This document shows positions 1-7,123 of a stretch of 36,846 bases of DNA, one piece after another. This DNA comes from an uncultured Bacilli bacterium (GTDB taxonomy: Bacteria; Bacillota_I; Bacilli_A; RF39; UBA660): NCBI GenBank assembly GCA_944363915.1, contig CALVVR010000016.1, positions 1 through 36,846 of the forward strand, in the 5' to 3' direction. Numbering within the stretch: the stretch's first letter is position 1; each line of letters begins with the position of its first letter. The notes under the pieces were generated by a model that searched no databases, was not told where the DNA came from, and saw only the letters and a list, made by a program, of their open reading frames with translations. The translations under genes and the position numbers were made by a program.

Positions 1-219
1 ACGCTATTGGCAAGCCAATAACGGTGTGCAAAGGGAAAAGTTCCCTTTTGAAACTCTATTATGCATAATTTAGCATGGCATAAAGCCAATCAAAAATTAT
101 GTTTTTTTAAATTGCAATAAATTGCAATTATATATTTTCAAACTTCGTAATGAAAATATATTTTTAAAAGTCTATCGCCACTTTCATTTACTATCGTAAA
201 CAGAAACGTGCCACGACTT
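1..219. repeat. Non-coding tail with stacked inverted repeats beyond the minus-strand gene block
   Basis: No gene is seen here. The stretch holds several inverted repeats: a 7-bp stem at 5-20, an 8-bp stem at 30-48 (AAAGGGAA/TTCCCTTT), 9-bp arms at 110-129 (AATTGCAAT/ATTGCAATT), 11-bp perfect arms at 130-161 (ATATATTTTCA/TGAAAATATAT around a 10-base loop), and AAAAGTC/GACTTTT at 166-172 and 215-221. It lies downstream of the minus-strand genes, so part may end their transcript. The density of palindromes also recalls transfer or replication origins, but no relaxase or Rep gene is in view. Confidence 0.45.
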
Positions 220-654
220 TTATCTATGATTTCTTTTATAGTTTTCTACTGCTTCTTCGAATTGTTTTTCTTTTTCTTCTGCTATCTTTTGGAATTCATC
301 GCGTGCACCTTCTAAAAATTCCATATTTGCCTCCAACATTTCTATTGGTGACATTTTTAGATATTCACTTAATAAATCTTCCAATCCAAATCTTCTAATA
401 TATTCTAATTGTTGTTCTCTTGTCTTTGCACTACGAATTTTAAATTGTTCTTCTTTTTCAAAATGTTTATAAACTGTTGGATTGAATATTATTCTTTGCA
501 TAACATTACTATATGCTGCTTCTTCCAATCTTGAACTAAATCCAAGGGTTCTAGATTCTTGTTCCAATTCTTCTTTACTTTTTGTTTTTCGGTTTAAAAA
601 AGGACTTTTTGAAATATCAAAAAGATTATTTGTTGTACTATTATTTTGTTCCAT
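220..654 (-). CDS. Hypothetical protein, charged and mostly helical (144 aa)
   Basis: I do not recognise this protein. The start is set at 654 because AAGGAG lies 7 bases upstream; the ATG farther out at 699 overlaps the previous gene and has no such site. The product is soluble, with no signal peptide or membrane segment. A disordered polar N-terminus (about residues 1-35) precedes a body rich in Glu, Lys, Arg and Gln, and the last 30 residues (EFQKIAEEKEKQFEEAVENY) look like a coiled coil. It is the last gene of the minus-strand block and starts about 10 bases after the 90-aa gene, so the two are probably co-translated. The function is unknown. Confidence 0.7.
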   Translation of the reverse strand: MEQNNSTTNNLFDISKSPFLNRKTKSKEELEQESRTLGFSSRLEEAAYSNVMQRIIFNPTVYKHFEKEEQFKIRSAKTREQQLEYIRRFGLEDLLSEYLKMSPIEMLEANMEFLEGARDEFQKIAEEKEKQFEEAVENYKRNHR

Positions 655-664
655 ATATTTCTCC

Positions 665-937
665 TTATCTATGCATAGAATTTGAGTTTTCTTCAGCAAA
701 TCTTTTTTCTAATTCTAGAATCATTGGATAATCAACTTCTGGATGAATTTCTAATAGTTTATCATCAACTCTTCTATAAATTCCATATCCTTCTTTCATC
801 CCTTTATAAGCAAGAATGGCCATAGTCTTTTTAGCATAATCTGCTTCTTTACTTTCTTTATTAAATGATGTTGGTTGAACTATAAAATTATGATCATTTA
901 TTCCCATTAAAACATCTATAATTTCTGTTTCGTTCAT
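665..937 (-). CDS. Small hypothetical protein (90 aa)
   Basis: This is a soluble small protein I do not recognise. It has a good ribosome site (GAGAGGTG, 8 bases from the ATG) and no membrane segment or Cys cluster. The middle section, AYKGMKEGYGIYRRVDDKLL, has alternating charged and aromatic residues that could form a compact alpha/beta fold. It is directly upstream of the 144-aa unknown on the same strand. A gap of 67 bases separates it from the JAMM-like gene. It probably belongs to the same accessory transcript; its role is unknown. Confidence 0.7.
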   Translation of the reverse strand: MNETEIIDVLMGINDHNFIVQPTSFNKESKEADYAKKTMAILAYKGMKEGYGIYRRVDDKLLEIHPEVDYPMILELEKRFAEENSNSMHR

Positions 938-1004
938 TAAAATTCACCTCTCTTAAATTATATCATATTTCTTCATGTTCTCAAAATTTATCACTGTGTG
1001 ATTA

Positions 1005-1766
1005 TTACTTTGTTTGTCTTATTCCATCTTGTCTTATGTAATTGCCATTTTCACTTATTGATGGCAATAATACTATTTTATTATCATGTGTTCTTAAAAA
1101 AACATTTGTGAATTTATAAAATCCTATTTGTTGTGGATTATCATCATAATAAACAAGATTAAAATCTCCACAAGGATTCATTAGCATTCCCATAGTATCT
1201 ACAATTTGAGAATTAATTCCATTTCGATTTGTATCTTGCATATAATCTCTAACATTATTTTTAAAAGTAATATATGAAATCATATCACCAAAAGAGAAAT
1301 TATCAGAAACATTACTAAGCCCATGAGTATGTCCATTACAAATAATTGGTTTCCCAAATTTTCTAATATCGCTTTCTTCTATACTTTCTAAGTATGCACC
1401 TAAATAATCAGAAATATTATCAAAATCTGCCTCTCTATTAGAATTATTACCAACATCTGCTAATATAGATTTAAATACAATAGCACCATTACTTTGTTCA
1501 TATCCAATTAAAAAATAGGGAATTTCATTGTTCGTTCTTTGAGTTATCTCTCGTATTTTTAATAGTTCATTATATACATTTTCTTCTATGAAAACTTGAT
1601 TATTATTTTCATTTACATTATCAAAATACAAAGATGGTACTGGTATATTCTCTTGATTATACCCTTGATTTAAATATGTTTCAAAAATACTTGTAAAAAA
1701 ATCTCTATTAGAAGTATTTTCTAACAAACTTTGAATTGCTATATTTCTTGCTTCTTGTCTTTCCAT
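1005..1766 (-). CDS. JAMM/MPN-like putative metalloprotease or deconjugase (253 aa)
   Basis: The candidate zinc site is H146-T-H148 followed by S158-F-G-D161, with E61/E62 upstream. This resembles the Glu, HxH, S-x2-D signature of JAB/MPN (JAMM) metal-dependent isopeptidases and RadC-like proteins. The spacing from the second His to Ser is nine residues instead of the usual seven, so the fit is imperfect. The strand before it (EIPYFLIGYEQSNGAIVFKS) suits the MPN fold. No signal peptide is present, so it is likely cytoplasmic. The start is placed at the ATG at 1766 because GGAG lies 8 bases upstream; a GTG at 1775 abuts that site and is too close. Family assignment is an inference from motif and order, not a search. 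Confidence 0.6.
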   Translation of the reverse strand: MERQEARNIAIQSLLENTSNRDFFTSIFETYLNQGYNQENIPVPSLYFDNVNENNNQVFIEENVYNELLKIREITQRTNNEIPYFLIGYEQSNGAIVFKSILADVGNNSNREADFDNISDYLGAYLESIEESDIRKFGKPIICNGHTHGLSNVSDNFSFGDMISYITFKNNVRDYMQDTNRNGINSQIVDTMGMLMNPCGDFNLVYYDDNPQQIGFYKFTNVFLRTHDNKIVLLPSISENGNYIRQDGIRQTK

Positions 1767-1790
1767 TAATATCACTCCAATTTCTAATTA

Positions 1791-1982
1791 TTAATTTAAA
1801 TCTAGATATTCACATCTTTTTTTAGTTGCCTTTATTTCTTCTGGTTTCCCATTAGGGAACTTTATGCAAGTATTATTATCATCATTGTTATGCTTACAAA
1901 AATCGCATTGACTACTTTTTACCTCAATATCTCCTTTTTCATAAACAAACTTATTATTTTCTTTTTTCTCAGTATCTAACAT
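1791..1982 (-). CDS. Small four-cysteine protein, probable metal-binding (63 aa)
   Basis: The protein carries C26-x2-C29, then a Cys in TCIKFPNGKPEEI and a fourth Cys in RCEYLD. The order CxxC, C-x-FPxGxPEEI is familiar from small Firmicute proteins of unknown role that have a C-x-FP-x-GIP-x-EI core, and a zinc or iron site is likely. The ribosome site is strong (TGGAGG, 7 bases from the ATG). It lies 13 bases after the HExxH gene and 24 bases before the JAMM-like gene, so the three form a tight minus-strand run. No function can be assigned. Confidence 0.7.
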   Translation of the reverse strand: MLDTEKKENNKFVYEKGDIEVKSSQCDFCKHNNDDNNTCIKFPNGKPEEIKATKKRCEYLDLN

Positions 1983-1995
1983 AATCTACCTCCAA

Positions 1996-2820
1996 TTAAA
2001 TCGTCCTATTATTTCCACTCATTTGCAAATCTATATTAAAAGAATATTCTCTAAAGTTAAAGGATAATGGTGTTGACATCATAGCCATTAATTCTGCTTT
2101 CTTTTTTTCATAATCTGAATCATTATATAACTTATTCAAATGTGATTCAATTATAAATTGATTAAGTTCATTATAAGTTTGATTAACATATTCATTTAAT
2201 TCATCAAACCATTTTGAATATTCAGTAAAAGGTGTATTTTCACTAAATGAGTGAATTTTATTTTCCTTTAATTCTGTTAAGATAATAAATTTATCCATAT
2301 TTTCAATAAACTTCAAAACATTTTCTAATGAATTATATTTACACATTTCAGTAATTAAATCATCTAAACTAGATTTAAAATAAAATGATTGCATTTGTTC
2401 TTTCCCAATTAAGTGTTCGATCAATTTTGCATAATGTAATTCATTTGAATATCCACTATCTCCATTTTTACCAAAATATCTTTGAGTTAATAGTTCAGTA
2501 TAACCCTCATTAAAACCTCTTCCAATATCCTTTTTCTCATTTATATGTTGATGATGAAATCCACTGTTTAACACTAATTTATTCTCATCATAATAACTTG
2601 ATGAGGCATGAAACAGTTCGTGATAAAAAGTAACTTCATCTTTTCTATGTAATGTAATTAATCCATTCGGATTATATAATCCACTTGTTGACATAGATTC
2701 TTTTTCTAAGAATTTTATACTAATTTTTCTTATGTTTTGTTTTACTATCTCAAAATCATTGGGACTTAATTCATTTGCCATAATACTCAAAAAGTTTTGT
2801 ATAAGCTGTTCATAATTCAT
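1996..2820 (-). CDS. HExxH zinc metallopeptidase-like protein (274 aa)
   Basis: The sequence H67-E-L-F-H71 is a classic zincin motif. A third ligand is probably E105 or E109 in GFNEGYTELLT, a gluzincin-like arrangement 34-38 residues downstream. The strand before the helix (GLYNPNGLITLHRK) resembles the edge strand that holds substrate in zincins. There is no signal peptide or membrane segment, so it appears cytoplasmic or non-classically exported. It starts 10 bases after the histidine phosphatase gene and ends 13 bases before the small four-Cys gene. I cannot place it in a named peptidase family. A second HExxH protein lies at 32453-33496, but I see no clear homology outside the motif. Confidence 0.7.
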   Translation of the reverse strand: MNYEQLIQNFLSIMANELSPNDFEIVKQNIRKISIKFLEKESMSTSGLYNPNGLITLHRKDEVTFYHELFHASSSYYDENKLVLNSGFHHQHINEKKDIGRGFNEGYTELLTQRYFGKNGDSGYSNELHYAKLIEHLIGKEQMQSFYFKSSLDDLITEMCKYNSLENVLKFIENMDKFIILTELKENKIHSFSENTPFTEYSKWFDELNEYVNQTYNELNQFIIESHLNKLYNDSDYEKKKAELMAMMSTPLSFNFREYSFNIDLQMSGNNRTI

Positions 2821-2830
2821 AAATATACCT

Positions 2831-3460
2831 CTAATCAGTTAAAACAATGTTTTTAATATCTATTAAATTATTGTTTTCATCAAACTCTAGTTTAAAAGTT
2901 TCACAATATTTCCACTTGCCATCAAAGAAAACTTTGTTATTAAATTTATAACTATCTGAATAACTAATTTCACACCATTTTTTTAATAAAAATGCAATAG
3001 CCGTTGAATGACTAACAACTAATATTCTTTTATTTTTATATTCATTTAGCAAATAGTTTATGGCATTTAATAATCGTTCTCTAACTTCTTTTTGACTTTC
3101 TCCATTATCAATTTTATAGTTTTCATCTTCAAATTGGTGAGTTTCAAAATCGAGTGGAAGTTCTTCCCAAGAATTAATGCCATGAATTCTTTCGCCAAAT
3201 TTATCAGATATATTAACTTTCAAATTATTTTTATAAGCAAAATATTTTGCAGTTGACATTGCTCTAACATAATTACTAGACCAAACTACATCAATGTTAT
3301 TGAATTCATCATTATTGCTTATTTTTTCAGCAAGTTTCTCACCATTGATAGATAATGGCATTTTAATGTTTGCAAACAAAATACTTTCGTGTACATCTTC
3401 AATACCACGATGCATTTTGAAAGGTTCTGAATGTCTTACTAAATAAATAGTAGTATTCAT
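2831..3460 (-). CDS. Histidine phosphatase family protein (phosphoglycerate mutase-like, 209 aa)
   Basis: The N-terminal IYLVRHSEP carries the catalytic RH motif (H10 is the phospho-acceptor). A second active-site His lies in ILVVSHSTAIAFLL near residue 155, and the middle contains SNYVRAMSTAKYFA, the usual SxxxRAxxTA segment. This is the standard histidine phosphatase layout, and the length (about 200 aa) is normal. The substrate cannot be told: members act on phosphosugars, nucleotides or phosphoproteins. It is the first gene of the minus-strand block, with GAGGTGG upstream of the ATG and an extended -10 promoter about 40 bases away, next to an operator-like palindrome. Confidence 0.88.
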   Translation of the reverse strand: MNTTIYLVRHSEPFKMHRGIEDVHESILFANIKMPLSINGEKLAEKISNNDEFNNIDVVWSSNYVRAMSTAKYFAYKNNLKVNISDKFGERIHGINSWEELPLDFETHQFEDENYKIDNGESQKEVRERLLNAINYLLNEYKNKRILVVSHSTAIAFLLKKWCEISYSDSYKFNNKVFFDGKWKYCETFKLEFDENNNLIDIKNIVLTD

Positions 3461-3495
3461 TTTTTACCACCTCGATATTAGTATTATCCATAAAT

Positions 3496-3504
3496 ATTAT
3501 AGCA
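3496..3504 (-). promoter_or_regulatory. Extended -10 promoter for the minus-strand accessory block
   Basis: On the minus strand TGC-TATAAT is an extended -10 box, about 35 bases upstream of the histidine phosphatase start. The -35 region (AGTGGA at 17 bases) is poor, as is common with TGn promoters. The palindrome at 3527-3548 sits just upstream and could control it. Confidence 0.6.
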
Positions 3505-3526
3505 TATTTTTGACTAATTCCACTTT

Positions 3527-3548
3527 TTTGGAGTAAAATTACTCCAAA
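3527..3548. promoter_or_regulatory. Operator-like palindrome (TTTGGAGTAA-2-TTACTCCAAA)
   Basis: Perfect 10-bp arms are separated by two bases. It lies just upstream of the minus-strand promoter (its -35 region is at about 3519-3524) and about 35 bases before a plus-strand -10 box. Neither strand shows a T-run after the hairpin, so a transcription-factor site is more likely than a terminator. The regulator is unknown. Confidence 0.55.
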
Positions 3549-3581
3549 TTAGACATTTTTTGCTTCAAAATGTAAATGTTG

Positions 3582-3597
3582 TGATATACTTATATCA
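3582..3597 (+). promoter_or_regulatory. Extended -10 promoter inside a TGATATA palindrome
   Basis: TGA-TATACT (3582-3590) is an extended -10 box lying inside a second palindrome, TGATATA-CT-TATATCA (3582-3597). A weak TTGCTT at 3560-3565 is 19 bases upstream. It would start a transcript near 3597 that ends at the terminator at 3679-3702. Confidence 0.4.
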
Positions 3598-3702
3598 GTT
3601 AGTAATTATTACTACCTATAAATTTATGCTTAATGGTTGTTGTACTTCCACCAAAAGGGCACCAGATTGATAGTTATTCGAACTAGAAATAGTTCGTTTT
3701 TT
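3597..3702 (+). ncRNA. Candidate small RNA (about 105 nt) or leader, with a possible 14-codon ORF
   Basis: A promoter-like TGnTATACT box at 3582-3590 and a good intrinsic terminator at 3679-3702 bracket a short stretch with no long ORF. Inside, 3626-3670 reads MLNGCCTSTKRAPD then stop, but it has no ribosome site. The segment does not match SRP RNA, 6S RNA or any riboswitch core I recognise. It could be an independent small RNA or the remnant of an attenuator. The next gene, pflB, has its own promoter 160 bases further on. Confidence 0.4.
3679..3702 (+). terminator. Intrinsic terminator of the candidate small RNA
   Basis: CGAACTA-GAAA-TAGTTCG is a 7-bp stem closed by a GAAA tetraloop and followed by TTTTTT. 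The reverse strand has no T-run after the hairpin, so it acts on the plus strand. Confidence 0.75.
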
Positions 3703-3865
3703 AATTAATTTTAAATAAATGTAAAAATCTTATTAAATTTTAAAATGTTCATTTATTATGTAAAATAAATATCTATAGAAAAACACTTTTTAACATTAAT
3801 TCTTTTATTAAAGTATTAGAAAAAAATAAATTAAATAAAAAAATTATAAAAAAAATAATTAAATA
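3703..3865. other. AT-rich non-coding spacer upstream of pflB
   Basis: Nearly all A and T, with stop codons in every frame. I see no gene or stable hairpin here. It may act as an upstream promoter element for pflBA or simply be spacer. Confidence 0.5.
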
Positions 3866-3874
3866 TGGTATACT
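3866..3874 (+). promoter_or_regulatory. Extended -10 promoter of pflBA
   Basis: TGG-TATACT is an extended -10 box 27 bases before the pflB ATG. No good -35 is seen. Transcription would start at about 3881, just before GGAGG at 3889-3893. I see no clear Rex- or FNR-type palindrome at the promoter. Confidence 0.6.
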
Positions 3875-3900
3875 AATATATGCAAGATGGAGGTATAAAA

Positions 3901-6123
3901 ATGGAAGCATGGAAAAATTTTAAAGGTGAAAATTGGAAAAATAATATCAATGTTGAAGATTTTATTTTAAACAATTACAAAGAATATTTAGGTGATGAAT
4001 CATTTCTAGAAGGTATTAGTAGCAAAACAAAAATAATCATCGATAAAATAAATCAATTAACTAAAGAAGAATTAAAAAAAGGTGTTTTAGATGTTGAAAC
4101 TAAAATAATTTCAGGAATTGATAATTTCGAACCAGGTTATATCGATAAAGACAATGAAATAATTGTTGGTTTACAAACTGATAAACCATTAAAAAGAATT
4201 GTTAATTTATATGGTGGTATCAGAATGGCTCATACTGCTTTAGCTGCTTATGGTTATACTTTAGATGAAACAATTGATAAGCATTTTAAAGAATTTAGAA
4301 AATCGCATAATGATGGTGTTTTTGATGCTTATACAGAAGAAATAAGAAGAGCACGACATGCAGGATTATTAACCGGATTACCAGATGCTTATGGCCGTGG
4401 TAGAATAATTGGTGATTATAGAAGAATTGCTTTATATGGTATCGATTATTTAATTGAACAAAAACAAAAAGATTTAAAAGAAATTAAAGATATAAATGAA
4501 GAAACTATTAGATTAAGAGAAGAAGTAAGTGAGCAAATTAGAGCTTTAAACGAAATAAAAAGTATGGCTTCAAAATATGGGTTTGATATTTCTAAACCAG
4601 CTGTTAATGCTAAAGAAGCTACCCAATGGTTATATTTTGGTTATCTAGCAGCTATTAAAGAAAATAATGGTGCTGCAATGAGCTTAGGTAGGACTTCAAC
4701 TTTCCTAGATATCTATATTGAAAGAGATCTAGAAAACGGAACTTTAACTGAAAAAGATGCTCAAGAAATAATTGATCAATTTGTTATTAAATTAAGAATT
4801 GCTAGACATTTAAGAACACCAGAATATAATGAATTATTTGCTGGAGATCCTACTTGGGTAACCGAATCAATTAGTGGTATGACTTTAGATGGTAAAAGTT
4901 TAGTTACTAAAAATAGTTTTAGATATCTACATACTTTAATTAATTTAGGTTCTTCTCCTGAACCGAATTTAACTATTTTATGGTCAAATAACTTACCAGA
5001 AAATTTCAAAAAATATTGCACTAAAATTTCTATTTTAACTGATGCTATTCAATATGAAAATGATGATATTATGCGCCCAATATATGGTGATGATTATGCA
5101 ATTGCTTGCTGTGTATCGGCTATGAAAGTCGGAAAACAAATGCAATTCTTTGGTGCTCGTTGCAATTTAGCAAAAGCATTACTTTATGCTATTAATGGTG
5201 GTGTTGATGAAATGAAAGAGACTTTAGTTGTTGAAGGCGTAGATAAGATTACTGATGAAATTTTAGACTATGATAAAGTCAAATCTGCTTATTATAATAT
5301 GTTATCTAAAGTAGCTAAAACTTATGTTGATGCAATGAATATTATTCATTATATGCATGATAAATATGCCTACGAAAAATCACAAATGGCTTTACATGAT
5401 ACTAATGTGGAACGTTTGATGGCTTTTGGAGTGGCTGGTTTGTCTGTCGCGACTGATTCTCTATCAGCTATTAAATATGCTAAAGTAAAACCAATTAGAA
5501 ATGAAAATGGTATTGCTGTTGATTTTGAAATTGAAGGTGATTTTCCTAAATATGGTAATGATGATGATCGTGTCGATAGTATTGCTGTTGATATTGTTAA
5601 GACCTTTATTAAAGAACTAAAAAAACATCCACTTTATAGACATGCTAAACATACGTTATCAGTTTTAACGATCACATCTAATGTTGTTTATGGTAAAAAA
5701 ACTGGTTCTACTCCAGATGGACGTAAAAAAGGTGTTCCTTTTGCTCCTGGTGCTAATCCAATGCACGGAAGAGATGTTAATGGAGCTTTAGCTAGTTTAA
5801 ATTCCGTTGCTAAAATACCTTATAAAGATGTTTGCCAAGATGGTATTTCCAATACTTTCTCAATTGTTCCAACTGCTTTAGGCCATATTGAGGAAGAAAG
5901 AATTAACAATTTAGTTAGTTTATTAGATGGTTATTTTAAACAAGGGGCACATCATTTGAATGTCAATGTTTTAAATAGAGAAATGTTGATTGATGCTATG
6001 AATAATCCTGATAAATATCCTAATTTAACAATTCGTGTATCCGGATATGCCGTTCATTTTAATAGATTAAGTAAAGAACAACAATTAGAAGTAATTTCAA
6101 GAACTTTCCATGAGGCTATTTAA
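3901..6123 (+). CDS. pflB: Formate C-acetyltransferase (pyruvate formate-lyase, 740 aa)
   Basis: This glycyl-radical enzyme converts pyruvate and CoA to acetyl-CoA and formate in the cytoplasm under anaerobic conditions. The adjacent active-site cysteines are in [12 protein letters not shown]. The radical glycine is G715 in RVSGYAVHF, 25 residues from the end. [20 protein letters not shown] is the conserved PFL C-domain segment. The length is normal for the family (about 740-760). The start is taken at 3901, where GGAGG stands about 7 bases upstream; an ATG seven codons earlier has no ribosome site. It is translationally coupled to pflA (TAATG overlap). It shows that the organism ferments pyruvate. 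Confidence 0.97.
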   Translation: MEAWKNFKGENWKNNINVEDFILNNYKEYLGDESFLEGISSKTKIIIDKINQLTKEELKKGVLDVETKIISGIDNFEPGYIDKDNEIIVGLQTDKPLKRIVNLYGGIRMAHTALAAYGYTLDETIDKHFKEFRKSHNDGVFDAYTEEIRRARHAGLLTGLPDAYGRGRIIGDYRRIALYGIDYLIEQKQKDLKEIKDINEETIRLREEVSEQIRALNEIKSMASKYGFDISKPAVNAKEATQWLYFGYLAAIKENNGAAMSLGRTSTFLDIYIERDLENGTLTEKDAQEIIDQFVIKLRIARHLRTPEYNELFAGDPTWVTESISGMTLDGKSLVTKNSFRYLHTLINLGSSPEPNLTILWSNNLPENFKKYCTKISILTDAIQYENDDIMRPIYGDDYAIACCVSAMKVGKQMQFFGARCNLAKALLYAINGGVDEMKETLVVEGVDKITDEILDYDKVKSAYYNMLSKVAKTYVDAMNIIHYMHDKYAYEKSQMALHDTNVERLMAFGVAGLSVATDSLSAIKYAKVKPIRNENGIAVDFEIEGDFPKYGNDDDRVDSIAVDIVKTFIKELKKHPLYRHAKHTLSVLTITSNVVYGKKTGSTPDGRKKGVPFAPGANPMHGRDVNGALASLNSVAKIPYKDVCQDGISNTFSIVPTALGHIEEERINNLVSLLDGYFKQGAHHLNVNVLNREMLIDAMNNPDKYPNLTIRVSGYAVHFNRLSKEQQLEVISRTFHEAI

Positions 6124-6824
6124 TGTTTGGATATATTAATTCAATTGAAACAATGGGGCTTGTTGATGGACCAGGAATTAGATTTGTTGTTTTTATGCAA
6201 GGATGTTATTTAAGATGTTTATTTTGTCATAACCCTGAAACTTGGAAATTAAATACTGGATTAAAAATAACGTCAGATGAATTAGTCAAAAGAATTTTAA
6301 AATATAAAAACTATTATGGCGAAGAAGGAGGGGTAACTTTCTCTGGAGGTGAACCTCTCGTTCAAACCGATTTTTTAATCGATGTTTTAAAAAAATGTCA
6401 GAAAAATTATATCCATACTTGTCTTGATACGGCTGGCTTTGGTGGTACCAACAATGAAGAAGTATTAAAATATACTGATTTAGTTATGATGGACATTAAA
6501 GCTATAGAACCAGATAAATATTTTAAATTAGTTGGTCAAAGAATCGAGCAATCTTTAGAATTTTTAAAATTATGTCAAAGATTAAATAAAAGATTGTGGA
6601 TTAGACAAGTAATAGTTCCTGGTATTAATGATAACGAAGAGTATATTAGAAAGTTAAAAAAATTTTTAGATGGTTATAATGTTGAAAAAGTTGAATTTTT
6701 GCCGTATACTACTATTGGCGTCCCTAAATATGAAAAGTTAGGAATACCATATCGTTTGAATGATACTAAAGCTATGGATAAATTAAAATGTGAAGAATTA
6801 TACAAGTTATATCAATCGATATAA
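6123..6824 (+). CDS. pflA: Pyruvate formate-lyase activating enzyme (radical SAM, 233 aa)
   Basis: PflA uses S-adenosylmethionine and a 4Fe-4S cluster to place the glycyl radical on PflB. The cluster ligands C28-x3-C32-x2-C35 are in GCYLRCLFCHNP. GGVTFSGGEPL is the SAM-binding GGE region, and DGPGIRFVVFMQGC is the typical PflA opening. Length and order are normal. Its ATG overlaps the pflB stop by one base, so output of enzyme and activase is coupled. The stop lies only 9 bases before a tRNA gene. Confidence 0.97.
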   Translation: MFGYINSIETMGLVDGPGIRFVVFMQGCYLRCLFCHNPETWKLNTGLKITSDELVKRILKYKNYYGEEGGVTFSGGEPLVQTDFLIDVLKKCQKNYIHTCLDTAGFGGTNNEEVLKYTDLVMMDIKAIEPDKYFKLVGQRIEQSLEFLKLCQRLNKRLWIRQVIVPGINDNEEYIRKLKKFLDGYNVEKVEFLPYTTIGVPKYEKLGIPYRLNDTKAMDKLKCEELYKLYQSI

Positions 6825-6833
6825 TTTGTTCAT

Positions 6834-6908
6834 TGCCCTATGGCCAAGCGGTAAGGCGACGGACTCTGACTCCGTTATTCACTAGTTCGAATCTAGTTAG
6901 GGCAGCCA
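6834..6908 (+). tRNA. tRNA-Gln, anticodon CTG
   Basis: The acceptor stem TGCCCTA pairs with TAGGGCA. The D-arm is GGCCAAGCGGTAAGGC. The anticodon stem ACGGA/TCCGT closes the loop CTCTGAC, giving anticodon CTG. The T-arm ACTAG-TTCGAAT-CTAGT is canonical, and CCA is encoded. The U1-A72 first pair and overall text match bacterial tRNA-Gln. It starts 9 bases after pflA, with no obvious promoter between, so it is probably cut from the pfl transcript. CTG reads only CAG, a rare Gln codon in this window. Confidence 0.95.
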
Positions 6909-6909
6909 T

Positions 6910-6986
6910 GAGTGATTAGCTCAGTTGGTTAGAGCGCTACGTTGACATCGTAGAGGTCGTAGGTTCGAGTCCTATATTGCTCACCA
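6910..6986 (+). tRNA. tRNA-Val, anticodon GAC
   Basis: The acceptor stem GAGTGAT/ATTGCTC contains two G-T wobbles. The D-arm is TAGCTCAGTTGGTTAGAGC. The anticodon stem CTACG/CGTAG closes the loop TTGACAT, giving anticodon GAC. The T-arm is GTAGG-TTCGAGT-CCTAT, and CCA is encoded. It closely resembles other bacterial tRNA-Val(GAC). One base separates it from the tRNA-Gln gene, and a terminator follows at 6998-7025. Confidence 0.94.
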
Positions 6987-6997
6987 TCTAAATCATA

Positions 6998-7025
6998 AAA
7001 TTGTACTAACAAGTGCAATTTTTTT
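6998..7025 (+). terminator. Intrinsic terminator after the pflBA-tRNA unit
   Basis: ATTGTACT-AACA-AGTGCAAT forms an 8-bp stem (one G-T pair) running into seven T residues. It closes the pflB-pflA-tRNA transcript and insulates the secretion locus that follows. Confidence 0.8.
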
Positions 7026-7070
7026 ATGGATAATTACAATATCAAAAGTTAAAAATTCATGTTAAAACAG

Positions 7071-7099
7071 TTGAAAAAGATAAAAAAATATTATATAAT
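7071..7099 (+). promoter_or_regulatory. Consensus sigma-A promoter of the secretion locus
   Basis: TTGAAA (7071-7076), a 17-base spacer and TATAAT (7094-7099) stand 24 bases before the first gene of the cluster. This is among the best promoters in the window and suggests steady expression. Confidence 0.85.
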
Positions 7100-7123
7100 T
7101 TTAATTAGAATAAAGGTGGTTAT

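Noticed and set aside
482-685. Plus-strand ORF of 67 codons
   Set aside because: It is antisense to the 144-aa gene, lacks a ribosome site and encodes a low-complexity hydrophobic product.
3527-3548. Intrinsic terminator reading of the palindrome
   Set aside because: The hairpin is not followed by a T-run on either strand, and it lies at a promoter.
3597-3702. SRP RNA, 6S RNA or a known riboswitch
   Set aside because: None of the conserved core sequences I know for these RNAs is present and the length is wrong for 6S RNA.
4776-5021. Minus-strand ORF within pflB
   Set aside because: It is a shadow of a well-conserved gene with no start signals.
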